DNA of 64,000 nucleotides, taken from contig NZ_KN050846.1 of the NCBI RefSeq assembly GCF_000746845.1, positions 875,394-939,393 on the forward strand. Reading direction: 5' to 3'. Origin of the DNA: Altibacter lentus (GTDB lineage Bacteria; Bacteroidota; Bacteroidia; Flavobacteriales; Flavobacteriaceae). Below the pieces are notes generated by a model that worked only from the letters and a program-made list of their open reading frames with translations, ran no database searches and was not told where the DNA came from. How positions within the stretch are numbered: the first letter of the stretch is position 1; every line of letters begins with the position of its first letter. Made by a program: the position numbers and the translations under genes. This document shows, in pieces, positions 43,827 to 52,046 of this stretch.

Positions 43827-46800
43827 ATGATTATGCGATTTGTACTCCTATTGATAACCTTGTTCCTAACATTCAACCTTTCAGCTCAAAAGAAGAAGGA
43901 TAAAAAAGAAGAGGATACTACTTGGAAAGTAGCAGCTCCCGGAAAAGATTTTAAATACAAACCACATAGTTTTACAACGACCGAAGGTACTTGGATGAAC
44001 TTAGATGTAAGTCCCAACGGACAGACCATTGTTTTTGATCTATTGGGTGATATTTACACCCTGCCTGTTACCGGAGGAAAAGCTATACCCATACGCACCG
44101 GAATTCCGTTTGAGATCCAGCCAAGATTTAGTCCGGACGGAACAAAAATATCTTTTACAAGTGACGCAGGGGGCGGCGATAATATTTGGATCATGGATGC
44201 CGATGGCCGCAATGCCAAACAAGTTACCAAAGAAGATTTCAGGTTGCTTAACAACGCTGTCTGGATGCCGAATGGTCGATATTTAGTAGCTCGAAAACAT
44301 TTTACCTCGGGTCGAAGTTTAGGTGCAGGAGAAATGTGGCAATATCATATCACCGGAGGCAGCGGACTCCAACTTACCAAACGAAAAAACGATCAGCAGG
44401 ACGTCAACGAACCCTTTATTTCAGCAGATGGAAAATATCTTTATTATAGTGAGGATATGTACCCCGGAGGTTTTTTTCAGTACAACAAGGATCCCAACAA
44501 AGAAATCTACGTCATAAAACGGTATGATTTTGAAACCGGTGAGACAACACCAATTACCGGCGGACCCGGTGGAGCGGCACGTCCAACGGTTTCTCCCAAT
44601 GGAAAGAAATTAGCCTTTGTAAAACGGGTTCGCGCCAAAAGTGTACTCTACATACATGATCTGGAAACCGGTGAAGAATGGCCGGTTTTTGACCAACTCA
44701 ATAAAGATCAACAGGAAGCTTGGGCGATCTTTGGGGTTTATCCGAATCTCAGTTGGATGCCCAACAATACCGAGATTGTATTCTGGAGTGGCGGAAAGAT
44801 CCAAAAAATAGATACTGAAACACTTTCAGTGACCAACATACCGTTTCAAGTAGATGTCACTATCGATCTTGCCGAAACGGTGCACTTTACAACCCCTATT
44901 GAAACAGAAACCTTTACTCCTAAAATGATCCGGCAGGCTGTGACCTCGCCTAACGGAAAAATGATTATCTTTCAGTCCCTTGGACATCTCTGGAAGAAAG
45001 AATTGCCCAACGGAACGCCAACAAGACTTACAACCGGCACCGATTTTGAGTTCGAACCTGTATTCTCCCCGAATGGAAACGATATTGTTTTCGTTACCTG
45101 GAACGATCTTGAGAAAGGTGCCATTTTTAAAATCTCTGCTTCAGGAGGTATTCCTGTTAAATTAACTTCAGAAAAAGGAATATACCGCACTCCTTCTTAC
45201 GCTCCCGATGGGACGCACATCACTTTCAGAAAAGAGAATGGAAATATTGATCAAGGCCAGACTTATACAAAGAATTCCGGGATATACACCATGCGTTCTA
45301 ATGGCGATGCTCTAAAAAAAGTTACCGATAAAGGAGAGTTCCCTATGTTCACGAAGGATGGAAAAAGAATTTTCTTACAACTTGGAGGAACGTATTTTGG
45401 AAGCCTCGAAAAAAAATTGATTAGTGTTAATCTTGAAGGAAATGACGAAAAAGAACATGTAACTTCCAAGTATGCCAACAGATTGATCCCCAGCCCCGAT
45501 AACGAATGGATCGCCTTTACAAATCTTCACAAAGTATTTGTTGCTCCTTTGGTGATGAACGGTCAAACCATAGATCTCGATAACAAATCCAATTATGTTC
45601 CGGTTTCGCAGATCGCCGAAGATGCGGGGATAAGTATCCATTGGTCTCCGGACAGTAAAAAAATAATGTGGACGTTGGGAGATCGCTATTACAGCAATGA
45701 ACTTAAAAACCGATTTACTTTTTTACCCGGATCTCCTAAAACAGTACCCGAACTCCAAAATGAAGGCATCCAAATTGGATTGACCGCCGCTGTGGATAAA
45801 CCTACTGGGCGTATTGCGTTTACCAATGCCCGTATCATTACCATGGAGGGTGATACTGTTTTTGAAGAAGGAACCATTGTGGTAAATGGCGCAACTATTG
45901 AAGCGGTAGGACCTTCTTCTAAGATCGCGATACCATCGGATGCGAAGATCTATCCCGCCAAAGGAAAAACGATCATGCCGGGGCTTGTTGATGCACATGC
46001 TCATATTGGCGCCTTTCGAAATGGATTAACCACGCAACAGAACTGGCAGTTCATGGCAAATTTAGCCTTTGGTGTCACTACTGCCCACGACCCATCAGCA
46101 AATACAGAAACCGTTTTTTCACTTTCCGAACTACAAAAAGCAGGTTTACTGGTAGGACCACGCCTTTACTCCACTGGGTTTATTTTATACGGAGCCGATG
46201 GTGATTTCAAGGCACTTATCAACAGTTTGGAAGATGCACGGAGCAGCATTCGGCGTACAAAAGCATTTGGCGCAAAAAGTGTTAAAAGTTACAATCAGCC
46301 GCGACGAGAACAACGTCAGCAAGTATTACAAGCGGCACGTGAAATGAAGATCAATGTCGTACCCGAAGGAGGTTCTACCTTCTATCACAACATAACCATG
46401 ATCATTGACGGTCATACGGGCGTTGAACACAACATTCCGGTGGCACCGGTCTATAAAGATGTCTTGGAGATATGGGGTAAGAGCGGCACCGGTTACACCC
46501 CTACCCTCATTGTAAACTATGGAGGGTTGAATGGCGAATTCTATTATTATCAACGTGATAATGTATGGGAAAACGATAAGTTATTACAATTCACCCCTCG
46601 CAGCGTAATAGACAGCAGGGCCAGACATCGAACCATGGTCCCCGATGAAGAATATCAATGGGGACATATATTAGTTTCTGAAACAGCGAAGGATTTGAGC
46701 GATGCCGGCGTAAAGGTCAATATGGGTGCCCACGGACAATTACAAGGACTTGGCGCACACTGGGAGACGTGGATGCTGAAAGCCGGCGGGATGACGAACA

Positions 46801-47126
46801 TGGAGGCGCTAAAAACAGCTACCATCAACGCCGCTCAATATATTGGAGCCGGAAACGATATCGGTTCGCTGGAAAAAGGCAAATTAGCCGATTTGATCGT
46901 TCTTACAGAGAATCCTTTGGAAGCGATTGAGAATACACGTACCATCGAGATGGTGATGTCCAATGGCCGATTATACGACGCAACTACCATGAACGAAATT
47001 GGAAACCGACCCAAAGAGCGAAAGCCGTTTTATTGGGAACAGAACAAGTACAATCAAGCCTTCCCCTGGCACGAAGACACCCATAGTTTTATGGACGGGG
47101 GATGCAGTTGTAGCACACATCAATAA
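43827..47126 (+). CDS. Secreted TolB-type propeller fused to metal-dependent amidohydrolase
   Basis: 1099 residues. Signal peptide MRFVLLLITLFLTFNLSAQ (after MI). Residues about 40-620 are TolB/WD40 propeller blades (LDVSPNGQTIVFDLLGDIYT, PRFSPDGTKISFTSDAGGGD, SPDSKKIMWTLGDRYY). Residues about 650-1060 are an amidohydrolase: FTNARIITMEGDTVFEEGTI, the metal ligands of DAHAHIGAF (about 722), the His of HTGVEHNIPVAP, MGAHGQLQGLGAHWE and the terminal LEKGKLADLIVLTENPLEAI. The C-terminus has an unusual GGCSCSTHQ tail. The combination occurs in Bacteroidota; substrate unknown. It might hydrolyse cyclic amides or dipeptides. Confidence 0.85.
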   Translation: MIMRFVLLLITLFLTFNLSAQKKKDKKEEDTTWKVAAPGKDFKYKPHSFTTTEGTWMNLDVSPNGQTIVFDLLGDIYTLPVTGGKAIPIRTGIPFEIQPRFSPDGTKISFTSDAGGGDNIWIMDADGRNAKQVTKEDFRLLNNAVWMPNGRYLVARKHFTSGRSLGAGEMWQYHITGGSGLQLTKRKNDQQDVNEPFISADGKYLYYSEDMYPGGFFQYNKDPNKEIYVIKRYDFETGETTPITGGPGGAARPTVSPNGKKLAFVKRVRAKSVLYIHDLETGEEWPVFDQLNKDQQEAWAIFGVYPNLSWMPNNTEIVFWSGGKIQKIDTETLSVTNIPFQVDVTIDLAETVHFTTPIETETFTPKMIRQAVTSPNGKMIIFQSLGHLWKKELPNGTPTRLTTGTDFEFEPVFSPNGNDIVFVTWNDLEKGAIFKISASGGIPVKLTSEKGIYRTPSYAPDGTHITFRKENGNIDQGQTYTKNSGIYTMRSNGDALKKVTDKGEFPMFTKDGKRIFLQLGGTYFGSLEKKLISVNLEGNDEKEHVTSKYANRLIPSPDNEWIAFTNLHKVFVAPLVMNGQTIDLDNKSNYVPVSQIAEDAGISIHWSPDSKKIMWTLGDRYYSNELKNRFTFLPGSPKTVPELQNEGIQIGLTAAVDKPTGRIAFTNARIITMEGDTVFEEGTIVVNGATIEAVGPSSKIAIPSDAKIYPAKGKTIMPGLVDAHAHIGAFRNGLTTQQNWQFMANLAFGVTTAHDPSANTETVFSLSELQKAGLLVGPRLYSTGFILYGADGDFKALINSLEDARSSIRRTKAFGAKSVKSYNQPRREQRQQVLQAAREMKINVVPEGGSTFYHNITMIIDGHTGVEHNIPVAPVYKDVLEIWGKSGTGYTPTLIVNYGGLNGEFYYYQRDNVWENDKLLQFTPRSVIDSRARHRTMVPDEEYQWGHILVSETAKDLSDAGVKVNMGAHGQLQGLGAHWETWMLKAGGMTNMEALKTATINAAQYIGAGNDIGSLEKGKLADLIVLTENPLEAIENTRTIEMVMSNGRLYDATTMNEIGNRPKERKPFYWEQNKYNQAFPWHEDTHSFMDGGCSCSTHQ

Positions 47127-47230
47127 TCTAGAAAACGATATTGAGATACAACAGCTCTGCTTTCAAACACACAGCGGGACTTCGCTTTCTTTTAGTTTTA
47201 GAAGCAATGACTAACAACTAATTTATAAAA

Positions 47231-47258
47231 AAAAGGACCTCGCTATCGAGGTCCTTTT
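47231..47258. terminator. Bidirectional intrinsic terminator
   Basis: AAAAGGACCTCG (47231-47242) and CGAGGTCCTTTT (47247-47258) form a 12-bp perfect stem with a CTAT loop, between two convergent genes. Confidence 0.9.
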
Positions 47259-47280
47259 CATGTGTTGTATGTAAAATAGT

Positions 47281-47910
47281 TTAGCTCTTAGGCATCACTA
47301 CTTTGTCAATCGCGTGAATTACTCCGTTTGAAGCATCCACATCTGCCATAACAACTGTAGCTGTCCCACCCTTGGCATCTTTAACAATAACCTTGTCACC
47401 TTTTAAAGACAATACAAGATTTTCTCCTTGTAAGGTAGTTACATTATATTTATTGTTATTTTCCTGAATGGCTTTCACAACCGCATCTGCTTTCCACTCA
47501 CCGGAAACTACATGATACTTCAATAAGTTTTGAAGTTGTTCTTTATTTTCCGGCTTCATTAAATTATCTAACGTAGCTTGTGGTACTTTAGCAAAGGCAT
47601 CATTGGTTGGAGCGAAAACAGTATACTCACCTTCTTCCATAAAAGTTTGGGCTAGATCGGCTGTTTTCAAAGCAGTTACTAAGGTAGAGAAGTTCTCATT
47701 TCCCATAGCGATTGAGGCAATGGAGTTCTTTTCCATTTCCATTTTGGCCATTTTAGCTTCTTCTTCCGCTTTTTCGGCTGCCATTTTAGCTTCCATTTCC
47801 ATTTTTTCTGCCTCAGCTTTCGCTTCAGCTTCCTTTTTCTTAGAGTCATCACAAGAAGCAAAAAGCATTCCTACGACTGCTAAGGACAATAACATTGTTT
47901 TAAATTTCAT
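47281..47910 (-). CDS. Fasciclin-domain lipoprotein
   Basis: 209 residues. Signal ends in the lipobox FASC (Cys20), followed by a 40-residue low-complexity lysine/glutamate/methionine/alanine-rich stretch (AEAKAEAEKMEMEAKMAAEK) that should be a long charged helix. The FAS1 domain (about 70-209) shows FSTLVTALKTADLAQTFMEE, YTVFAPTNDAFAKVPQ, LLKYHVVSGEWKADAV and VIHAIDKVVMPKS. Probably an outer-membrane adhesion or matrix protein held off the membrane by the helix. It has its own TACATTTG promoter box and shares a bidirectional terminator with the convergent gene. Confidence 0.92.
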   Translation of the reverse strand: MKFKTMLLSLAVVGMLFASCDDSKKKEAEAKAEAEKMEMEAKMAAEKAEEEAKMAKMEMEKNSIASIAMGNENFSTLVTALKTADLAQTFMEEGEYTVFAPTNDAFAKVPQATLDNLMKPENKEQLQNLLKYHVVSGEWKADAVVKAIQENNNKYNVTTLQGENLVLSLKGDKVIVKDAKGGTATVVMADVDASNGVIHAIDKVVMPKS

Positions 47911-47932
47911 AACGTTGATTTTTTGTTTGAAT

Positions 47933-47940
47933 CAAATGTA
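47933..47940 (-). promoter_or_regulatory. Putative -7 promoter box (TACATTTG) of the fasciclin gene
   Basis: On the minus strand TACATTTG is a full match to TAnnTTTG, 22 bp before the start codon at 47910. Confidence 0.6.
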
Positions 47941-48085
47941 CTCCTACTATTGTGAATATTGTATTAAAGCCGAATTAATTATATGTTAAATGTTCCTTAA
48001 ACGATTTTCGCTCTTATCACAACAATAACAGGCGGTTACACGGTTAAAAAATACCTAAAGTTAAAATTCTCACTTTCTAAATTTG

Positions 48086-48093
48086 TATCTTTA
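48086..48093 (+). promoter_or_regulatory. Putative -7 promoter box (TATCTTTA) of the LysM gene
   Basis: TATCTTTA ends 26 bp before the ATG at 48120. Confidence 0.5.
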
Positions 48094-48119
48094 AAGAATC
48101 AACTTAAAAAAAGGAAAAA

Positions 48120-48497
48120 ATGGTTAAAGCAAAGTATCAAAGCGTACTCGATCTGGGTGAAAAATTAAAGATTCAGAACGGCGATGTTCAAGTAAAAGGA
48201 AATACCTTAGAAGTACGTGGGGTGGCGAACACACAATATGATAAAGACCGCCTGTGGGATGAGATAAAACGTGTAGGAGGTGAAAACCCAAACGATATCA
48301 TGGCCGACATTAAGGTAGCAGACACCTCGGTGTATGCACGCCATAAGGTAAAGAGCGGTGAGTCCCTTAGCAAAATATCTAAACACTATTATGGAGACCC
48401 CATGAAGTACAATGCTATTTTTGAAGCGAACCGCGATCAATTAAAGAACCCCGATATGATACATCCTGGTCAAGAATTGGTCATTCCAAAACAATAA
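48120..48497 (+). CDS. BON-LysM protein (Kbp/YgaU-like)
   Basis: 125 residues with no signal peptide. The first ~60 residues resemble a BON domain (IQNGDVQVKGNTLEVRGVAN). The last ~50 are a LysM domain (HKVKSGESLSKISKHYYGDP, NPDMIHPGQELVIPKQ). Order and length match the E. coli potassium-binding protein Kbp (YgaU), a cytoplasmic protein despite its LysM domain. A 12-base-spaced terminator follows, whose T run reaches the start codon of the next gene. Confidence 0.85.
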   Translation: MVKAKYQSVLDLGEKLKIQNGDVQVKGNTLEVRGVANTQYDKDRLWDEIKRVGGENPNDIMADIKVADTSVYARHKVKSGESLSKISKHYYGDPMKYNAIFEANRDQLKNPDMIHPGQELVIPKQ

Positions 48498-48521
48498 TTC
48501 TATAAAATAATGTAATTTAAG

Positions 48522-48546
48522 ACTGCCGTTTTACGGCAGTTTTTTT
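48522..48546 (+). terminator. Intrinsic terminator whose T run abuts the TauE start codon
   Basis: ACTGCCG (48522-48528) and CGGCAGT (48534-48540) form a 7-bp stem with a five-base loop, then six T up to 48546. The next base begins the ATG of the TauE gene. Any transcript that initiates upstream must pass it to express TauE. Confidence 0.82.
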
Positions 48547-49311
48547 ATGACTGAATTTTTTGCAGACATACAGTTCTGGTTACTCGCAGTTCTATTTACC
48601 CTAGGGGCCGCTGCCTTTACCCTTTCTACCATTAGCGGAGGGGGTGGTGCATTAATGCAAATTCCTATCTTGAACCTTCTTATTGGAACCTCTCAAACTG
48701 CGCCGGTTCTAAATTTGGGCACCATGATAAGTCGCCCGTCGCGTATTATCATTTTTTGGAAACATATTGTGTGGAGTGTCTTTTGGTATTATGTCCCTGC
48801 GGCCATGCTAGGTGCCATTCTAGCGGCCTGGTTATTTACTGAAGCCAATATTGTATGGATACAGATTGTAGTGGGTTTGTTTTTGGTAAGTACCTTTTTT
48901 CAGTATCGTTTCGGGAAAAAAGAACGTTCCTTCCCTGTACAACTTTGGTATTTCATTCCATTAGGTTTCTTTATCTCTATCATAGGAACCTTTACCGGTG
49001 GGATGGGCCCTATCTTAAATCCGTTCTTGTTGAATGTTGGTATTGAAAAAGAGGAGCTGGTAGGAACAAAAGCGGCACAGGCTTTCTTTCTGGGGCTGGC
49101 ACAAATAGGTAGTTACACTTATTTTGGTTTGCTCACCAAAGAGCTATGGATCTACGGGATTGCGTTGGGTCTGGGGGCCACTCTCGGTAATCTCTTCGGA
49201 AAGATACTGCTTCAGCGCATGAGCAGACTTGCTTTCAGAAAATGGGTAATCGCCATCATGGTGATAAGCGGCTTGGTATTGCTTGTAAAAGCAATGAGTG
49301 ATCTCCTATAG
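48547..49311 (+). CDS. TauE/SafE family membrane exporter
   Basis: 254 residues with about seven or eight hydrophobic segments. Family features: the glycine-rich loop of STISGGGGALMQIP (about 28-40) repeated more weakly as IIGTFTGGMGPILNPF in the second half, the internal duplication expected of TauE/SafE. Proteins of this family export sulfite or organosulfur anions; the substrate here is not known. ATG 48547 is the only start compatible with a complete first membrane segment, yet it is directly preceded by a terminator T run. The last six bases overlap the end of the convergent AAA gene. Confidence 0.88.
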   Translation: MTEFFADIQFWLLAVLFTLGAAAFTLSTISGGGGALMQIPILNLLIGTSQTAPVLNLGTMISRPSRIIIFWKHIVWSVFWYYVPAAMLGAILAAWLFTEANIVWIQIVVGLFLVSTFFQYRFGKKERSFPVQLWYFIPLGFFISIIGTFTGGMGPILNPFLLNVGIEKEELVGTKAAQAFFLGLAQIGSYTYFGLLTKELWIYGIALGLGATLGNLFGKILLQRMSRLAFRKWVIAIMVISGLVLLVKAMSDLL

Positions 49312-50769
49312 CCCACTTATATAGCTTCCGTAGATATCTTTAAAACGAATACCGTCACTTAAATTGTATTTGCTCAACTTCTTGAATTCCACCAATCCCC
49401 ACAAAATGAATTCTTTAAAAAAAGGCTTCTCTTCTTCTGAAATATCCGGCACATAGGTAGCTAATATATCTTCCAGCGGTCCTATGCGGTCTAGTTGAGC
49501 GATATACGCTTCGTTTGAAAGAGCATCGAGTAATTCGAATCCACTCTCTTCAAAGAACCATGCGACCGTAGCGCTATAAGGATCCGGATCGCCTTCCTTT
49601 TGGAGCTTTTCGATTTTGGGAAAATATTCCAAAAACTGACTCCGAATTGCGTTCGAAATAAGCTGTCTTGCCACATGAGAGGCTCCCTCTTGTTCTCCTT
49701 CATAGACCAACTCCACTTTTCCTGTAATCGCAGGAATGATTCCCATAAAATCGCTCAAGCGAACGGTGGTCTGTGCGTCTCCATTTTGAAGTGCCCTTCG
49801 TTCTGCGGTACTTAATAAGTTCTCAAAAGCGGTAATACTCAATCGTGCACTTACTCCGCTTTTTGAATCTACAAACTCACTTTCACGAGCTTCAAAGCTT
49901 ATTTGTTCTAAAATATCTTTAGCAAGTTCGGGAACATAGACATGTTGTTTTTCTTGGATGGCTTGTAAGGTTTCTTGCTGGGTAATAGTTCGTGCAGTGT
50001 CTATGTCTTCAGGGTAATGTGTTAAGATCTGTGAACCTATACGATCCTTCAGCGGTGTAACGATACTACCTCTATTGGTATAGTCTTCGGGATTGGCAGT
50101 AAACACAAACTGTATATCCAGCGGCAAGCGCAGTTTAAATCCGCGAATCTGCACATCCCCTTCCTGTAAAATATTAAACAATGCAACCTGTATGCGCGCT
50201 TGCAGATCGGGTAGCTCATTGATCACGTAAATACATCGATTCGCTCTGGGGATCATTCCGAAGTGGATCACACGATCGTCGGCATATGTAAGTTTTAAAT
50301 TAGCGGCCTTAATCGGGTCCACGTCCCCAATAAGATCGGCTACGGTGACATCCGGCGTCGCAAGTTTTTCAGCAAACCGATCGTCACGATGCAGCCAAGA
50401 AATAGGTGTCCCGTCTCCTTTCTCTTGCAGCAATTCCTTCGCATACCTGGAAATTGGTGCAAAAGGGTCGTCATTGGTCTCACTACCCGCCACAATAGGA
50501 ATGTACTCGTCCAGGAGCTGGACCATTTGACGTGCCAGACGAGTTTTCGCCTGCCCGCGTAAGCCCAATAGATTGATATTGTGTTTGGATAAAATAGCGC
50601 GTTCCAACTCTGGTATCACACTGTATTCATAGCCATGTATCCCTTCGAACGTAGTTTCTTTCTTCATTATTTTCTGAAGGAGATTTTGCCGCAGTTCATC
50701 CTTAATAGAACGATTTGAGAATCCTGCCTGCTTTAATTGTCCGAAGGTTTTAATATTTTCTGTTTTCAT
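49306..50769 (-). CDS. AAA ATPase, ChlI/MoxR-like, partner of the VWA protein
   Basis: 487 residues. Walker A is NLLGLRGQAKTRLARQMV (about 62-80), with Ala where the last Gly is usual. Walker B is IYVINELPDLQARIQVA, with Asn-Glu instead of Asp-Glu. Then sensor 1 VFTANPEDYTNRGSIVTPLK and the Arg region DRIGSQILTHYPE. This is the ChlI/MoxR-like branch often labelled magnesium chelatase, but no bacteriochlorophyll genes are present. It lies 9 bp after the VWA gene on the same strand. ChlI/MoxR ATPases work as hexamers with VWA proteins in metal insertion or complex remodelling; the client here is unknown. Confidence 0.87.
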   Translation of the reverse strand: MKTENIKTFGQLKQAGFSNRSIKDELRQNLLQKIMKKETTFEGIHGYEYSVIPELERAILSKHNINLLGLRGQAKTRLARQMVQLLDEYIPIVAGSETNDDPFAPISRYAKELLQEKGDGTPISWLHRDDRFAEKLATPDVTVADLIGDVDPIKAANLKLTYADDRVIHFGMIPRANRCIYVINELPDLQARIQVALFNILQEGDVQIRGFKLRLPLDIQFVFTANPEDYTNRGSIVTPLKDRIGSQILTHYPEDIDTARTITQQETLQAIQEKQHVYVPELAKDILEQISFEARESEFVDSKSGVSARLSITAFENLLSTAERRALQNGDAQTTVRLSDFMGIIPAITGKVELVYEGEQEGASHVARQLISNAIRSQFLEYFPKIEKLQKEGDPDPYSATVAWFFEESGFELLDALSNEAYIAQLDRIGPLEDILATYVPDISEEEKPFFKEFILWGLVEFKKLSKYNLSDGIRFKDIYGSYISGL

Positions 50770-50778
50770 TATTTCCTA

Positions 50779-51918
50779 CTATCTAATTCTTTTTTTTCTG
50801 TTAGTTTCATAATCGGTAAAGATCATTTCACCTAAGCCTTGCAGCCCGGTATAAAAGGCCTTTCCTTTATTTGCCAGTGTAAATTCATCCACGAATTGCT
50901 GTAAATAGGGATCGCTGGCGATCATGAAGGTTGTGATTGGAATATGTAGCTTTCGCGCCTGAGCTGCCATAGCGTAACACTTATTTACAATGTATGGATC
51001 TAATCCGTTGCTATTTTTGTAATACTGCCCATCGGGAAGTTGCAAACAACTGGGTTTACCGTCTGTGATCATAAAGATTTGCTTGTTTGTGTTTCGTTTT
51101 CGTCGTAACATATCCATGGCAAGTTGTAATCCGGCCACGGTATTTGTGTGGTACGGACCTACATTTAAATAAGGTAGATCCTTGATCTTTATGGGCCAGG
51201 CGTCATTTCCAAAAACCAGTATATCCAGGGTATCCTTAGGGTATCGCGTAGTGATCAGTTCAGAAAGAGCCATCGCTACTTTTTTGGCAGGCGTAATACG
51301 GTCTTCTCCATAAAGAATCATACTATGACTAATATCGATCATCAACACAGTGCTCATTTGTGCTTTGTAGGTGGTTTCCTCTACAATGAGGTCCCGTTCT
51401 TGCAGATTGAATGTTCCCAGACCATGGTTTATTTGGGCATTCTTTAAGCTCTCGGTCATGGAGATCTGTTCCAGTCGATCCCCAAATTGATAATCCCTGT
51501 ATTCTCCCGCTTGTTCATCGCCACGCCCGGTATAGCGGGTCTTGTGATTCCCGGAACCGCTTCGCTTCAACTTTCCGAAGATCTGCTCCAACGCCCTTTT
51601 TCGCAACGAACGTTCCAACTTTTCTGTCATGGTATTCGATCCTTTTCCGTCACCGTTCCCGCTGCCATCCGGACGAAATTCTTCTCGAATGTAACCCCGT
51701 TTCTTTAGATCTTCTATAAAGTCATCGATCGAATATTCAGGCGTTGTAAGCTTGTATTCTTCGTCCAATTGCCGCAGCCAATCGATGGCTTCATCAAAAT
51801 CTCCGGAAGTATGCGTGATCAGTTCTTGAAATATCTCAAAAAGGCGTTCAAATAATGACTGCTCTTGGGGAGTGTGTTTAGTGAACACAAAGCCGGAGCG
51901 TGCAAGATTCTTTTTCAT
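50779..51918 (-). CDS. VWA domain protein, partner of the ChlI-like AAA ATPase
   Basis: 379 residues. The N-terminal ~150 residues are helical and charged. The VWA domain (about 185-370) has the MIDAS pieces VLMIDISHSMILYGED (DxSxS), the Thr region PYHTNTVAGLQLAM and FMITDGKPSCLQ. It resembles the C-terminal half of magnesium-chelatase ChlD. First gene of a two-gene unit with the AAA ATPase. The pair probably performs ATP-driven activation of an unknown partner. Confidence 0.88.
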   Translation of the reverse strand: MKKNLARSGFVFTKHTPQEQSLFERLFEIFQELITHTSGDFDEAIDWLRQLDEEYKLTTPEYSIDDFIEDLKKRGYIREEFRPDGSGNGDGKGSNTMTEKLERSLRKRALEQIFGKLKRSGSGNHKTRYTGRGDEQAGEYRDYQFGDRLEQISMTESLKNAQINHGLGTFNLQERDLIVEETTYKAQMSTVLMIDISHSMILYGEDRITPAKKVAMALSELITTRYPKDTLDILVFGNDAWPIKIKDLPYLNVGPYHTNTVAGLQLAMDMLRRKRNTNKQIFMITDGKPSCLQLPDGQYYKNSNGLDPYIVNKCYAMAAQARKLHIPITTFMIASDPYLQQFVDEFTLANKGKAFYTGLQGLGEMIFTDYETNRKKRIR

Positions 51919-51997
51919 CTTCTAAATTTACTATAAATTGAAAGGATGAAGAAGGGATTAACAGCTATTTAAGAGTTGGCAGCTTGGAACATTTTAG

Positions 51998-52005
51998 TAA
52001 CTTTA
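51998..52005 (+). promoter_or_regulatory. Putative -7 promoter box (TAACTTTA)
   Basis: TAACTTTA, one mismatch from TAnnTTTG, lies 41 bp before the ATG at 52047. Confidence 0.45.
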
Positions 52006-52046
52006 TAATTTCAAACACAATTCAAAATTTTATCAATCAATAAACA

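Noticed and set aside
47603..47989. Plus-strand 128-codon frame opposite the fasciclin gene, hydrophobic and serine/alanine-rich
   Set aside because: Mirror image of the lysine/glutamate-rich coding stretch; the minus-strand gene has a signal peptide, domain and promoter.
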